From positions 1 to 26,793 of the IMG/VR virus record IMGVR_UViG_3300030451_005683: DNA of 26,793 nt. One strand, 5' to 3'. Source of the stretch: a virus. Both the position numbers and the translations under genes were made by a program. Below the pieces are notes generated by a model. The model searched no databases and was not told where the DNA came from. It was given only the letters and a program-made list of their open reading frames with translations. Positions 15,671-23,171 of the stretch are shown piece after piece (positions within the stretch are counted from its first letter, which is position 1; every line of letters begins with the position of its first letter).

Positions 15671-16440
15671 TGACTGATTTACCTAACGCACCGTCACAAC
15701 AACCTGTGGCACCTCAACAAATTGAACTTTTGACACAGGGTGTAGAGCATAAGATGAAATTCAATGATGGTATCGGTGTCATTGAAAACTTTATGTCAAA
15801 AGAATATTGTGATATTTTGATTCAGTCATTTGAATACTTCAATGACCTCAAGTATGTCAAGAAAGGACTTATGGGTGGACACTTTGAGCATCAAGCAACA
15901 AACGATGGTAGTAAACAGTTTACTAGAGGTGCTATGGGTAGAAAGGATGAGCAATTATTTCTTGAAGTAGCAGATACATTGTTAGCATCACAATGTACAG
16001 AAGTAGTTGGTGCAGGGTTTGAACATTATTCAATGGAATACAAAGGTATACTAGACTCTGCTGATCCTGTAGCATCATGGACTTGTAAATTACAGAAGAC
16101 ACAAGCAGGAGGAGGATATCATATCTGGCACTGTGAAGATGGATCATTTATATACAGAGACAGAGTGTTGACATGGATGATTTATCTAAATGATATACCA
16201 GTAGAGAATGGTGGTGGAACTGATTTTCTACATCAGAAATGTTCTTTCCAACCGACAGCAGGAACAATAGTGTTTTGGCCTGCAACTTATACTCATATGC
16301 ATCGTGGTTCATTCTTGACAGGTGACATACCAAAGTACATTGCTACTGGATGGTTCCTAAGAGAACCCGGAAATGTAACTACTAGAATTATTCAAGAGCA
16401 GCGAGGTTTACCACAACAACCAGAAAAATTAAATGGATGA
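15670..16440 (+). CDS. Prolyl-4-hydroxylase-like 2OG/Fe(II) oxygenase
   Basis: A 256-residue protein with a Pro/Gln-rich N-terminus and the oxygenase core in the second half. YHIWHCEDGSF holds His154-x-Glu156, a tolerated variant of the usual HxD. The distal His is 209 or 211 in THMHRGS, followed by Lys222 in PKYIATGWF in the place where the 2OG carboxylate is bound. VLTWMIYLNDI, GGGTDFLHQK and AGTIVFWPA are typical of phage P4H-like proteins. WP in FWPA forces the only GGCC seen in the window. The substrate is unknown; similar genes occur widely in cyanophages. It overlaps the first DUF616-like paralogue by 4 bases. Confidence 0.87.
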   Translation: MTDLPNAPSQQPVAPQQIELLTQGVEHKMKFNDGIGVIENFMSKEYCDILIQSFEYFNDLKYVKKGLMGGHFEHQATNDGSKQFTRGAMGRKDEQLFLEVADTLLASQCTEVVGAGFEHYSMEYKGILDSADPVASWTCKLQKTQAGGGYHIWHCEDGSFIYRDRVLTWMIYLNDIPVENGGGTDFLHQKCSFQPTAGTIVFWPATYTHMHRGSFLTGDIPKYIATGWFLREPGNVTTRIIQEQRGLPQQPEKLNG

Positions 16441-17180
16441 TAATATTCACCACCAATATCAATGCTTATGATATAATACCGGATCACTATTATGATCCAA
16501 GTGTGAAATATTATATGTTCTATGATAAAGAGATAGAACAAAAAGGTCCATGGGAGTTTATAAAATTAGAAAGTGTACAGAAGTGTCCAGTTATAGAGAA
16601 GTATGATAGTCCTGTACTAAATTCATATCAACTTAGAACTATGTCACATTGGTTGTTCAGTGAACCCCATGTGTGGATAGATGGTTGTTATACAATGACA
16701 GAACAGTTTGTAAAAAATTCAAAAGAGTTTTTAGATACAAATGAAATTACATTGATGCATCATCCTGCAAAGAGAACATTCTTACAGGAGTTAATGAAGT
16801 TATACAGATGTGGATTTGTTCCAGAAGAAAGATTATATAAGTTCTGTAGGCAAGTTGCTGCAACAAAAATGCCGATGTCATTCTTTGATCACACAATCAA
16901 TTGTGTTATATGGAGAAACTATACACCACATGTTATAGATTGGAATGAACAATACTGGCACTGGTATCTTGACTATGAACTATATCATGGTTGTCAGTTG
17001 ACAAGTGCACTAGCAGAGTGGATGATATATCAGGAGAGATTACCTAGAGTTCCTCCACAGGTAGATTTAGATAAGTCTACTAGATCAAAGCACTGGAAAG
17101 AGTCATATGATTTCATAACTAATAATGACGAGAGAAATTTTATGCACAATATAAGGAGAATTCTGAAGGCAGCATTATGA
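16437..17180 (+). CDS. DUF616-like (TOD1/MUCI70-type) glycosyltransferase, paralogue 1
   Basis: First of three consecutive related genes (247 residues). The N-terminus MIIFTTNINAYDIIPDHYYDP is followed by GPWEFIKLE, HVWIDGCYTMTEQF and LMHHPAKRTFLQEL. The WIDG/A and HP-x-R pieces match the DUF616 family, in which plant members act on pectic glycans. HP followed by an acidic helix corresponds to the family's HPxRxxxxxE element. The region around VLNSYQLRTMSHWLF replaces the KxNPHKYF element seen in paralogue 2, so this copy has diverged there. No membrane segment is visible. It overlaps both neighbours by 4 bases. Confidence 0.7.
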   Translation: MIIFTTNINAYDIIPDHYYDPSVKYYMFYDKEIEQKGPWEFIKLESVQKCPVIEKYDSPVLNSYQLRTMSHWLFSEPHVWIDGCYTMTEQFVKNSKEFLDTNEITLMHHPAKRTFLQELMKLYRCGFVPEERLYKFCRQVAATKMPMSFFDHTINCVIWRNYTPHVIDWNEQYWHWYLDYELYHGCQLTSALAEWMIYQERLPRVPPQVDLDKSTRSKHWKESYDFITNNDERNFMHNIRRILKAAL

Positions 17181-17947
17181 TAATATATTCTTGCATCACG
17201 AATGGTTATGATGTAATACCAGATCATTACTACGATCCTGACGTCCGGTATGTAATGTTTCATGACGGAAGTGCGGTACCACAGGGACCATGGGAGTTTA
17301 TAAAACTTAATGAAGACATTGATTGCCCAAGAAGACTGTCAGCATATCCTAAGATAAATCCACACAAATATTTTGATGAAGGTGAGGACACAGTGTGGAT
17401 AGATGCATGCTATGTGATGACTAAAGAGTTTGTTGAATTGGCAAAGAAGAGATTCCCATTCACTATACTAAGACATCCTAATAGGTTTTCTTACTATGAT
17501 GAAATGTTAGAGGGATTTGAATGTTCTTTCTTTGGTTTCAATGAGGGTGTAGAACTCACAAGAATATTATTTGAAGATGGATATAATTTCAGACAGTATA
17601 GAAGTCCATTAGGAACTATAATATACAGAACGATCAATGATGATACAGTCAAGTTTGGAGATTCATGGTGGCATTACTTTGATGCAGGTGTCAACAGAGA
17701 TCAGATTTCATTTGATGCTGCATTACAACTCAATGATTTGAATCCAGAAATAGTAGAGGATAGAAACAATTGTGGTATTGCACTTGGATATCATAATAAG
17801 GTAGGACGTAGGGGGAAGCATCCTCAAAGAGGAGCAAAAGATCAGTGGAGAATCAGACACGAGTTTGTCAATGCCATGAGATCGTATGTAGGTATGTCAA
17901 GGATATATGTAAAACACAACCATGATTTCCTTAGAAGTGTACAGTGA
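17177..17947 (+). CDS. DUF616-like glycosyltransferase, paralogue 2
   Basis: The most canonical of the three tandem copies (256 residues). MIIYSCITNGYDVIPDHYYDP, GPWEFIKLN, CPRRLSAYPKINPHKYF, TVWIDACYVMTKEF and LRHPNRFSYYDEM follow in the order of the DUF616 family, which has a GT-A-like fold with an Asp at the WID site. The opening resembles paralogue 1 closely (IIPDHYYDP against VIPDHYYDP, and GPWEFIKL in both), which shows a fairly recent duplication of the N-terminal half. The C-terminal half differs more, with YRSPLGTIIYRT and GVNRDQISFDAAL. Its use of a sugar donor is likely but not shown. ATG start overlaps the previous stop by 4 bases. Confidence 0.75.
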   Translation: MIIYSCITNGYDVIPDHYYDPDVRYVMFHDGSAVPQGPWEFIKLNEDIDCPRRLSAYPKINPHKYFDEGEDTVWIDACYVMTKEFVELAKKRFPFTILRHPNRFSYYDEMLEGFECSFFGFNEGVELTRILFEDGYNFRQYRSPLGTIIYRTINDDTVKFGDSWWHYFDAGVNRDQISFDAALQLNDLNPEIVEDRNNCGIALGYHNKVGRRGKHPQRGAKDQWRIRHEFVNAMRSYVGMSRIYVKHNHDFLRSVQ

Positions 17948-18696
17948 TAATATACACCTGCATTACAAATAATTATTGTAAATTACCAGAGCACATGCCC
18001 GATGGTAATGAATACTATTGCTTTGGTGAAGCAGAAGCAGTGGGACCATGGAAGGTGATGCCCGGAAAAGATTGTGGTAATCCAATAAAGTCATCAAGAT
18101 TTTATAAAATCAACTGTCCTTTCAATGAAAGTGTGTATGTTGATGCCACTAAATTACATTTACTCAAAGAACCTTTCTTCAAGATAAGTCAGGAAATATT
18201 ATCTACCTATGATGATAAGATGTTTTGTTTACAGCATCCACATAAACATTCTTATCTAAATGAGATGATGGAATACTATAACAATGGATGGTGGAGTAAG
18301 AATCAGATTATGAATTACACAGCATTACTTATTGATCTAGGTTTTGATTTCAAAAGATTCTTTTCACCACTATGCACTATCTTATGGAGAAAGAATCGTA
18401 GAGAGTTCAATGAGATGTGGTGGACATGGTATGAGAAGGGTGGTGTCAGAGATCAGATGGCATATGCTACAGCATTGCAAGCATTGAAAATGAATTTTAG
18501 ATATGATGATGCTATCACATTCCTAAACAATTTTACTGATGCAGGATATGGTGGTGAGTGGTGGAATACAAGACAAGGTGATTATAATCTATTCAAACCA
18601 GATGACAAAGAAAAAGTATTAGATTTACTATGCAAAATGACTGGTTTGTCATCATTTAGATACAAACCATGTTGTCGTAGAAGACGTACTAAATAA
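17944..18696 (+). CDS. DUF616-like glycosyltransferase, paralogue 3
   Basis: The third tandem copy (250 residues, GTG start). It begins MIIYTCITNNYCKLPEH, has a shortened GPWKVMPGKDCG segment, then VYVDATKLHLL in place of WIDACYVMT, LQHPHKHSYLNEM, and FSPLCTILWRKN with WWTWYEKGGVRDQMAYATAL, which lines up with paralogue 2 in the C-terminal half. The Trp before the WID Asp is replaced by Tyr-Val. The protein ends in a cluster of Cys and Arg (CCRRRRTK). The donor-binding part is the most diverged of the three copies, so it may have another acceptor or be losing function. Confidence 0.68.
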   Translation: MIIYTCITNNYCKLPEHMPDGNEYYCFGEAEAVGPWKVMPGKDCGNPIKSSRFYKINCPFNESVYVDATKLHLLKEPFFKISQEILSTYDDKMFCLQHPHKHSYLNEMMEYYNNGWWSKNQIMNYTALLIDLGFDFKRFFSPLCTILWRKNRREFNEMWWTWYEKGGVRDQMAYATALQALKMNFRYDDAITFLNNFTDAGYGGEWWNTRQGDYNLFKPDDKEKVLDLLCKMTGLSSFRYKPCCRRRRTK

Positions 18697-18710
18697 AAGA
18701 AAAAATTGTT

Positions 18711-19154
18711 ATGGGAGCAATGACACCACCTAGCAGGAAGTCCTGCTATAACTTTAGAGTAACGGAGATTAACCGTGTTGTTGACGGGGATACTATTGAT
18801 GTCACCATTGATCTTGGGTTTGACTTATACAAGAAAGAAAGAGTTAGAGTTGCAGGAGTTGATACTCCGGAAAAAAGGACTCGTGACCTCGAAGAAAAAG
18901 CATTGGGTATCGATGCAACTAACTGGATTAAAGAGAAACTTGAGGGGGCAATAGATGGAGACGACGAACTTACTATTAGAACCGAACTCAAAGGTGGCAT
19001 GGGTAAGTATGGTAGGCTTCTTGGTTGGTTGTACATTGGCGATGATAATGTATCACTCAATGAACAAATGATTGAAGAAGGATATGCATGGGCATATGAT
19101 GGTGGAACTAAGAAGAAAGACTTTGCAGAACTAAGAGAAATAAGAGGTATATAA
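18711..19154 (+). CDS. Staphylococcal-nuclease-type endonuclease
   Basis: A 147-residue single-domain thermonuclease homologue. VVDGDTIDVTIDLG at 23-36 holds the calcium-binding Asp residues, RVRVAGVDTPE at 44-54 gives the catalytic Arg46 and Glu54, and KYGRLLGWLYIG gives the second catalytic Arg102. LNEQMIEEGYAWAYDGG matches the C-terminal helix of the fold. There is no signal peptide, so it would act in the cytoplasm, possibly on host nucleic acid or on RNA. The ATG at 18711 and the one at 18720 are both possible starts. The region from 18770 to 19010 is richer in G+C than the DUF616 genes before it. It follows a 14-base gap and begins a different functional block. Confidence 0.88.
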   Translation: MGAMTPPSRKSCYNFRVTEINRVVDGDTIDVTIDLGFDLYKKERVRVAGVDTPEKRTRDLEEKALGIDATNWIKEKLEGAIDGDDELTIRTELKGGMGKYGRLLGWLYIGDDNVSLNEQMIEEGYAWAYDGGTKKKDFAELREIRGI

Positions 19155-20476
19155 TGTTATCAGTACACCAGACTTGGGATCCTCTAAAAGTATGTTGTGT
19201 GGGTAGAGGTTTTCCTCCACACTTTTTTGATTATATAAAAGACGGTAGAGTAAGAGATGTTTTTCATAGGATAGCAGAAGAGACAGAAGAGGATTTATTA
19301 AAACTCTGTAGTATGCTTGAGGGTTTTGGTGTAAAGGTAATAAGAACAGACGTATCTGATGATCCAGAGGATTACTTTGCACAGGGAACTTTTGAGGGTA
19401 CAGTAACAGGAAGAATGTATGCTCCTCCATTGACACCGAGAGATCATACTGCGATGATAGGTAATAAATTCTTCATGCCTAGTAAAAATTATGGTGATGA
19501 TATTGATGTAGAACAGGAACTCAAAAATATATTTGGAAGCAGTGCAACACAGATGAGAAATGCATCTGATTTTCATAAGGAACTATTAGCATATGTGTAT
19601 GACTTGACTTACCCCGGAAGACCAGTGTCTCCGGCAACTCAGCACATGATGATGAATACTATCAAGTATATCAAGAAAGGAAACATCAAAGCATTCCTAG
19701 AGCATATTGATGTTGCAGATTTGAAAGAGTTAATAATGCAGGCACACACTAATACTATAGGGTCAAACACAAAGTATGCTAATAATAAAAACAATTATGC
19801 TTATGAAACACTAGAGAAGTTTCTACAAGAAGAAGGAACTCCTATTGTTTATGATGAGTATATCAATTCTGCTACAACAACAAGAGTAGGTAAGGATCTA
19901 TTCTTTGGTTATAATAATATAATTGCTAAGTTGAAAGAAGATGTTTATATGAAGAAGTGGAAGAGACTATTCCCTGATCATAGAATTAGACCAGTAAATC
20001 TACCCGGTCATGTTGATGGTGCATTCACACCAGTGAAACCCGGATTGATACTCAGTCTACGAGTAGGTGAAACATATGCAGAGACATTTCCTGATTGGGA
20101 AGTTGTATATCTTGAGGGTGAGAGTTGGGGTAAGATGGAGTCATTCCTCAAAGCAAAAGAAAAAACTAAGGGTAGGTACTGGGTTCCCGGAGAAGAACAA
20201 AATGATGCTTTCTATGAATATGTAAACACATGGATGAATGACTGGGTAACTTATGTTGAAGAGACTGTCTTTGATGTAAACATGCTTGTTATAGATGAAC
20301 ACAATGTAATATGTAATGGTTATAATAAGATAGCATTCGATGCATTTGAAAGACATGGTGTTACACCACATGTTCTAAACTTTAGACATAGGTATTTCTG
20401 GGATGGAGGATTGCATTGCATCACCTCTGACATCGCAAGGGAGGGAGAGCAAAAAGATTTCTTCGGCGATGTATAG
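19154..20476 (+). CDS. Amidinotransferase-family protein (glycine/inosamine amidinotransferase-like)
   Basis: A 440-residue protein of the guanidino-group-modifying superfamily. The conserved Asp in PPLTPRDHTAMIG (Asp97), the His-x-Asp pair in LPGHVDGAF (His286, Asp288) and the catalytic Cys422 in GGLHCITSDI near the C-terminus form the known triad pattern. Amidinotransferases move the amidino group of arginine to an amine such as glycine or scyllo-inosamine-4-phosphate. Its length is nearer to glycine amidinotransferase than to arginine deiminase alone, with an insertion at about 125-260 of unknown role. Being in a sugar-rich phage region, it could guanidinylate an amino sugar; this is inference. 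It overlaps the next gene by 8 bases. Confidence 0.85.
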   Translation: MLSVHQTWDPLKVCCVGRGFPPHFFDYIKDGRVRDVFHRIAEETEEDLLKLCSMLEGFGVKVIRTDVSDDPEDYFAQGTFEGTVTGRMYAPPLTPRDHTAMIGNKFFMPSKNYGDDIDVEQELKNIFGSSATQMRNASDFHKELLAYVYDLTYPGRPVSPATQHMMMNTIKYIKKGNIKAFLEHIDVADLKELIMQAHTNTIGSNTKYANNKNNYAYETLEKFLQEEGTPIVYDEYINSATTTRVGKDLFFGYNNIIAKLKEDVYMKKWKRLFPDHRIRPVNLPGHVDGAFTPVKPGLILSLRVGETYAETFPDWEVVYLEGESWGKMESFLKAKEKTKGRYWVPGEEQNDAFYEYVNTWMNDWVTYVEETVFDVNMLVIDEHNVICNGYNKIAFDAFERHGVTPHVLNFRHRYFWDGGLHCITSDIAREGEQKDFFGDV

Positions 20477-20741
20477 AGTAGTATTTGTAGGTAGTATAAA
20501 GGAGTTGACTCCTGAGTACGAAAAGTATAATGATGATCTGTATGCCAGTGCAAAAACATTAGATGGATTCATTGGTATTGATAGTGATGTGGTTGAAGGT
20601 ATTGAGATAACAATAAGCAAATGGAAAACTAAGAAAGATGTGATGGGGTGGGCGATGGACCCACTGCACATGGAAGCAAAAAAACAAGTAAATAAGTGGT
20701 ATAATTGGTACAAATCTTATCATCTTGACTGTGACTCCTAA
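20469..20741 (+). CDS. ABM-domain (antibiotic-biosynthesis monooxygenase-like) protein
   Basis: The ATG at 20469 gives 90 residues; an ATG further up at 20403 would lie far inside the amidinotransferase gene and adds residues unlike the family. MYRVVFVGSIK, a helix ending in LYASAKTLDGFIGID, then EGIEITISKWKTKKDVMGWAMDPLHMEAKK and WYNWYKSYHLD, follow the small ferredoxin-like ABM fold seen in quinone or heme monooxygenases (strand, W in the second half, H-x-E/M-A, and the final WY-x-WY). In such proteins a dimer holds the ligand between sheets. The true substrate is unknown. Confidence 0.75.
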   Translation: MYRVVFVGSIKELTPEYEKYNDDLYASAKTLDGFIGIDSDVVEGIEITISKWKTKKDVMGWAMDPLHMEAKKQVNKWYNWYKSYHLDCDS

Positions 20742-21180
20742 AGAAAAAATCGAAGAGTGGGTACTCAATACACTGAGTGAACCTCATAATAAATTTGGTG
20801 ACTTACCTCCATGTCCTTATGCTAAGAAGGCATGGTTAGATGGTAATGTAGAAGTCAAGATGTGGAAAGACTTTGGAAGTTTTAGATATGATAAGTGGGA
20901 GAAAGAAGTTACAATCTATGTCATGGATCCATACACTTCACCAGAGTTCTTGTCACAGATAGCAAAGAACTACAATAAGTTATACCCTGACTACCTATTC
21001 CTAGAAGAACATCCTGATCTTGTAGAAGATGTAGGTGGGTTTGTGGTCAATCAAGGAGAACTTATATTACTAATTGTACAAGAAAGAAAACCTTTAGAGG
21101 AAGCAAGAGATAAATTGCAGGGGACTACTTACTATGAACACTGGACTCCTGAGATGAAGGAGAGAATCATTGAGCGTTAG
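20731..21180 (+). CDS. Conserved hypothetical protein, possible DUF1415-like
   Basis: I prefer the GTG at 20731 (149 residues); a TTG at 20725 would add two residues. Landmarks are LPPCPYAKKAWLDGNVEVKMW, DPYTSPEFLSQIAKNYNKLYPDYLFLEEHPD and a C-terminal TTYYEHWTPEMKERI. The CPYAKKAW element and its position recall the LCPFAK segment of DUF1415 proteins, but the resemblance is limited. It has no signal peptide. Overlaps of 11 bases on each side keep it in the operon. The function is unknown. Confidence 0.7.
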   Translation: MTPKEKIEEWVLNTLSEPHNKFGDLPPCPYAKKAWLDGNVEVKMWKDFGSFRYDKWEKEVTIYVMDPYTSPEFLSQIAKNYNKLYPDYLFLEEHPDLVEDVGGFVVNQGELILLIVQERKPLEEARDKLQGTTYYEHWTPEMKERIIER

Positions 21181-21394
21181 AACAGTCAAGTGGTTTAGTG
21201 CCACAGTCATATTGACTGCTATGGTTTTTCATGTGTTGGGATTGACACCGTGGAATAGTATGCTACAATTAGTAGGTGCTACCGGTTGGACATACGTAGG
21301 TATCAAGTGGAGAGAAAGGGCAATAGTAATGAACTTCCTTCCACAATTTTTTATCATAGTCCCCGGTCTCATATACATGTTACTAAAATCATGA
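21170..21394 (+). CDS. Small membrane protein, 74 aa
   Basis: Starts with TTG at 21170, well supported by AAGGAG seven bases upstream (21157-21162). Two or three hydrophobic segments are visible: about 8-26 (FSATVILTAMVFHVLGL), 31-46 (around LQLVGATGWTYVGI) and 53-72 (MNFLPQFFIIVPGLIYMLL). The middle part, WNSMLQLVGATGW followed by VGIKWRERAIV, recurs in short membrane proteins of cyanophages and marine bacteria. No active-site motif is present. A role in the host membrane is likely from the hydrophobicity only. Confidence 0.72.
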   Translation: MSVRTVKWFSATVILTAMVFHVLGLTPWNSMLQLVGATGWTYVGIKWRERAIVMNFLPQFFIIVPGLIYMLLKS

Positions 21395-21636
21395 CTAAAC
21401 CTTACGATGATTCCAATTGGAGAGAAGAGTACAAAGGTTACGTAAGTAATAAAATGAAACTCAAACTATTAGAAGACGGACCTCATAGTTTGGCACAGGC
21501 ATGGTTACTAGGTGCAATGCATTCTGATTGGAAGAGGATCAAGGGTTACGATAAACTCGATCCCAAACCTAATGAAGGTCAGAATCAGTCCAGTATGAAA
21601 GAGTTCTTTGAGAGGTACAAAGATCAGGGAATATGA
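21391..21636 (+). CDS. Hypothetical protein, 81 aa
   Basis: The ATG at 21391, which overlaps the stop of the membrane protein by 4 bases, is preferred over an in-frame ATG at 21286 that lies inside that gene. The product begins MTKPYDDSNWREEYKGYVS and is hydrophilic and helical (LKLLEDGPHSLAQAWLLGAMHSDWKRIKGYD), ending in SMKEFFERYKDQGI. Proteins of this sort are common in T4-like cyanophages. No function can be proposed. Confidence 0.7.
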   Translation: MTKPYDDSNWREEYKGYVSNKMKLKLLEDGPHSLAQAWLLGAMHSDWKRIKGYDKLDPKPNEGQNQSSMKEFFERYKDQGI

Positions 21637-22187
21637 TTTTTCAATCCTATGAGTATCAAATATCAGAGAATGACAAAAAATATCTTTTAGAAACTTATAA
21701 GTCAGATAAGTATCTAAAGGGTAATTATTATACTGGGTATCACACACATTACCTTTCTCAAAGGAGAAAGACTAAGGGTGATGCAGTACATTCTGCCACT
21801 GGTAAAGAGGACGACAGAAGACTTGTCGGCATGTATTCCAAGTTCCTTGCCAAGTGTCTAAAAGATCAAGGATTATCCTTGCCAAAAATGATTTTATCTT
21901 ATAATCATATTTGGGCACAGATCTATCTCAAAGAGAAGGGATCTATGAATGCACCACACAATCACTTTCTATCAAGTAATACTGTGTGTTCTTGGATTCA
22001 TTTTGTGGACGTACCAGAAGATCAAGATTGTTTGTATTTCCAGATAGGAGACACCAAAGTCTACCCAAAGGAGCAAAGATCTGGTACACTGGTATTCTTC
22101 CCTGCATGGGCAATGCACGGTGTAGATCCAATCACAACTACATCTGAAAGGATGGTGGTTGCAGGCAATGTAAACAAAATTTTATGA
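21633..22187 (+). CDS. Putative 2OG/Fe(II) oxygenase of the cupin-like class
   Basis: A 184-residue protein whose second half shows IWAQIYLKEKG, then APHNHFLSSNTVCSWIHFVDVP, LVFFPAWAMHGVDPI and SERMVVAGNV. His109, His111 and the distal His162, with Arg173 for 2OG, follow the pattern of the putative oxygenase family PF13759, in which HxH replaces the HxD. It is the third oxygenase of the window. It overlaps glutaredoxin by 4 bases, so a redox partnership is conceivable but not shown. The substrate is unknown. Confidence 0.8.
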   Translation: MIFQSYEYQISENDKKYLLETYKSDKYLKGNYYTGYHTHYLSQRRKTKGDAVHSATGKEDDRRLVGMYSKFLAKCLKDQGLSLPKMILSYNHIWAQIYLKEKGSMNAPHNHFLSSNTVCSWIHFVDVPEDQDCLYFQIGDTKVYPKEQRSGTLVFFPAWAMHGVDPITTTSERMVVAGNVNKIL

Positions 22188-22420
22188 AAGCAGTCCTTTG
22201 GTCGAAAGACAACTGTCAGTGGTGTGAAAGAGTCAGACAACTCTTTGCTGCCACTAAAATAGAATACTTAGAATACAAACTGGATAGAGACTTCACTCGT
22301 CACCAGTTCTATGAAGAATTTGAGGAGGGTGCTACCTTTCCACAAGTTCAACTTGACAACGTACACATAGGTGGATGCAAGGAAACATTGAAACATCTCC
22401 AAGAAAAGAAATTGATCTAG
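22184..22420 (+). CDS. grx: Glutaredoxin
   Basis: A 78-residue thioredoxin-fold protein with the redox site Cys11-Gln-Trp-Cys14 in SKDNCQWCERV, the cis-proline motif TFPQVQLDN and the glutathione-binding HIGGCKETL. T4 and most T4-like phages encode a glutaredoxin that reduces ribonucleotide reductase, and this could be its role here. GGC in place of the common GGC/S-D pattern leaves a third Cys near the active site. The last part is followed by a late-promoter-like motif. Confidence 0.92.
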   Translation: MKAVLWSKDNCQWCERVRQLFAATKIEYLEYKLDRDFTRHQFYEEFEEGATFPQVQLDNVHIGGCKETLKHLQEKKLI

Positions 22421-22425
22421 GAGAA

Positions 22426-22432
22426 ATAAATA
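22426..22432 (+). promoter_or_regulatory. T4-type late promoter motif before the 22501 gene
   Basis: GAAATAAATAAG contains ATAAATA at 22426-22432, 7 of 8 positions of TATAAATA. A start near 22440 would place the ATG at 22501 about 60 bases into the transcript. This is inside the only sizeable gap (80 bases) between glutaredoxin and the next well-supported start, which favours a real promoter. Confidence 0.5.
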
Positions 22433-22500
22433 AGGGTGTAGAACTCTTGATGAGGAGACATACTGGTCTCCCTATTGAAAACCTTACTAGGAGAAAACAC

Positions 22501-22719
22501 ATGGAAGCAGCACTTATAACAATCGGTGTATTCACAGGCATTCTCACCCTTACCGTAGGGTTTCTTGTAGGATATATTCTACGCACCTATATACAGGACA
22601 ACAACCATCAAGCATACACATATCACCCAGAAATGTTTGATGAAAATGGACAATTAGTTCCCGACGAAATCATTTCATTCCGAATTGAAGGGGACGAAAC
22701 AACTGAACTTGAAGATTAA
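22501..22719 (+). CDS. Small membrane protein, 72 aa
   Basis: I choose the ATG at 22501 because AGGAG lies exactly 7 bases upstream (22489-22493). The frame is open from an ATG at 22375, but that start lies in the glutaredoxin gene. The protein has one long hydrophobic segment near the N-terminus (MEAALITIGVFTGILTLTVG then FLVGYILR), followed by a hydrophilic acidic tail (HPEMFDENGQLVPDEI, ending ETTELED). This is a typical N-anchored membrane protein with the tail in the cytoplasm or periplasm. No motif is known to me. The late-type promoter motif suggests late expression. Confidence 0.75.
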   Translation: MEAALITIGVFTGILTLTVGFLVGYILRTYIQDNNHQAYTYHPEMFDENGQLVPDEIISFRIEGDETTELED

Positions 22720-22721
22720 TT

Positions 22722-23171
22722 ATGGCAAAATTACCTCCAAATCCATTGGTATCAGAACTGTTCAAAGCAGTGCACGGTGCCAAGAACAAGACCTTGAAGT
22801 CTAAGATCCTTGGAGAGAACAAAAGAGATGATGTAAAAGCATTATTGATTTGGAACTTTGATAAGGAAATCCGAAGTGCTATTCCTGAAGGAGAAGTACC
22901 TTATAAAAAGAATGAAGCACCTATCAACTCAGGAGGACATACACGTTTAGTCCATGAGTGGAGAACCTTATACAATTACATCAAAGGTGGCAACGATTCT
23001 CTATCACAGATGAAAAGAGAAACCATGTTCATTCAATTACTTGAAAGTTTACATGAATCTGAAGCAGAATTAGTGATGCTTGTCAAAGACAAGAAACTTC
23101 AATCAAAATATAGAATCACTAGAAATCTTGTAGAGGAAGTCTACTCTGAGATAAATTGGAGAGATTCCTGA
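22722..23171 (+). CDS. Conserved T4-like cyanophage protein (DUF6433-like)
   Basis: A 149-residue, helix-rich and basic protein beginning MAKLPPNPLVSELFKAVHGAKNK. It contains a KSKILGENKRDDVKALLIWNF segment and a Leu-rich MFIQLLESLHESEAELVMLVKDK helix. From memory this resembles the family called DUF6433 in marine T4-like phages, but I cannot test this. The general composition (many Lys and Glu, no Cys) fits a nucleic-acid-associated or scaffold-like protein. It begins two bases after the previous stop and its last base overlaps the next start. Confidence 0.75.
   Translation: MAKLPPNPLVSELFKAVHGAKNKTLKSKILGENKRDDVKALLIWNFDKEIRSAIPEGEVPYKKNEAPINSGGHTRLVHEWRTLYNYIKGGNDSLSQMKRETMFIQLLESLHESEAELVMLVKDKKLQSKYRITRNLVEEVYSEINWRDS

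Noticed and set aside
20403-20468. Longer N-terminus of the ABM-like protein
   Set aside because: It overlaps the catalytic Cys region of the amidinotransferase in another frame; the ABM fold begins at MYRVVF from 20469.
19130-20768. Minus-strand frames opposite the amidinotransferase and ABM genes
   Set aside because: They are rich in Tyr, Leu, Ile and Ser from the complement of AT-rich codons and overlap genes with intact catalytic motifs.
22375-22500. Longer N-terminus of the small membrane protein
   Set aside because: The region overlaps the glutaredoxin end and contains a late-promoter motif; the ATG at 22501 has an ideal ribosome site.
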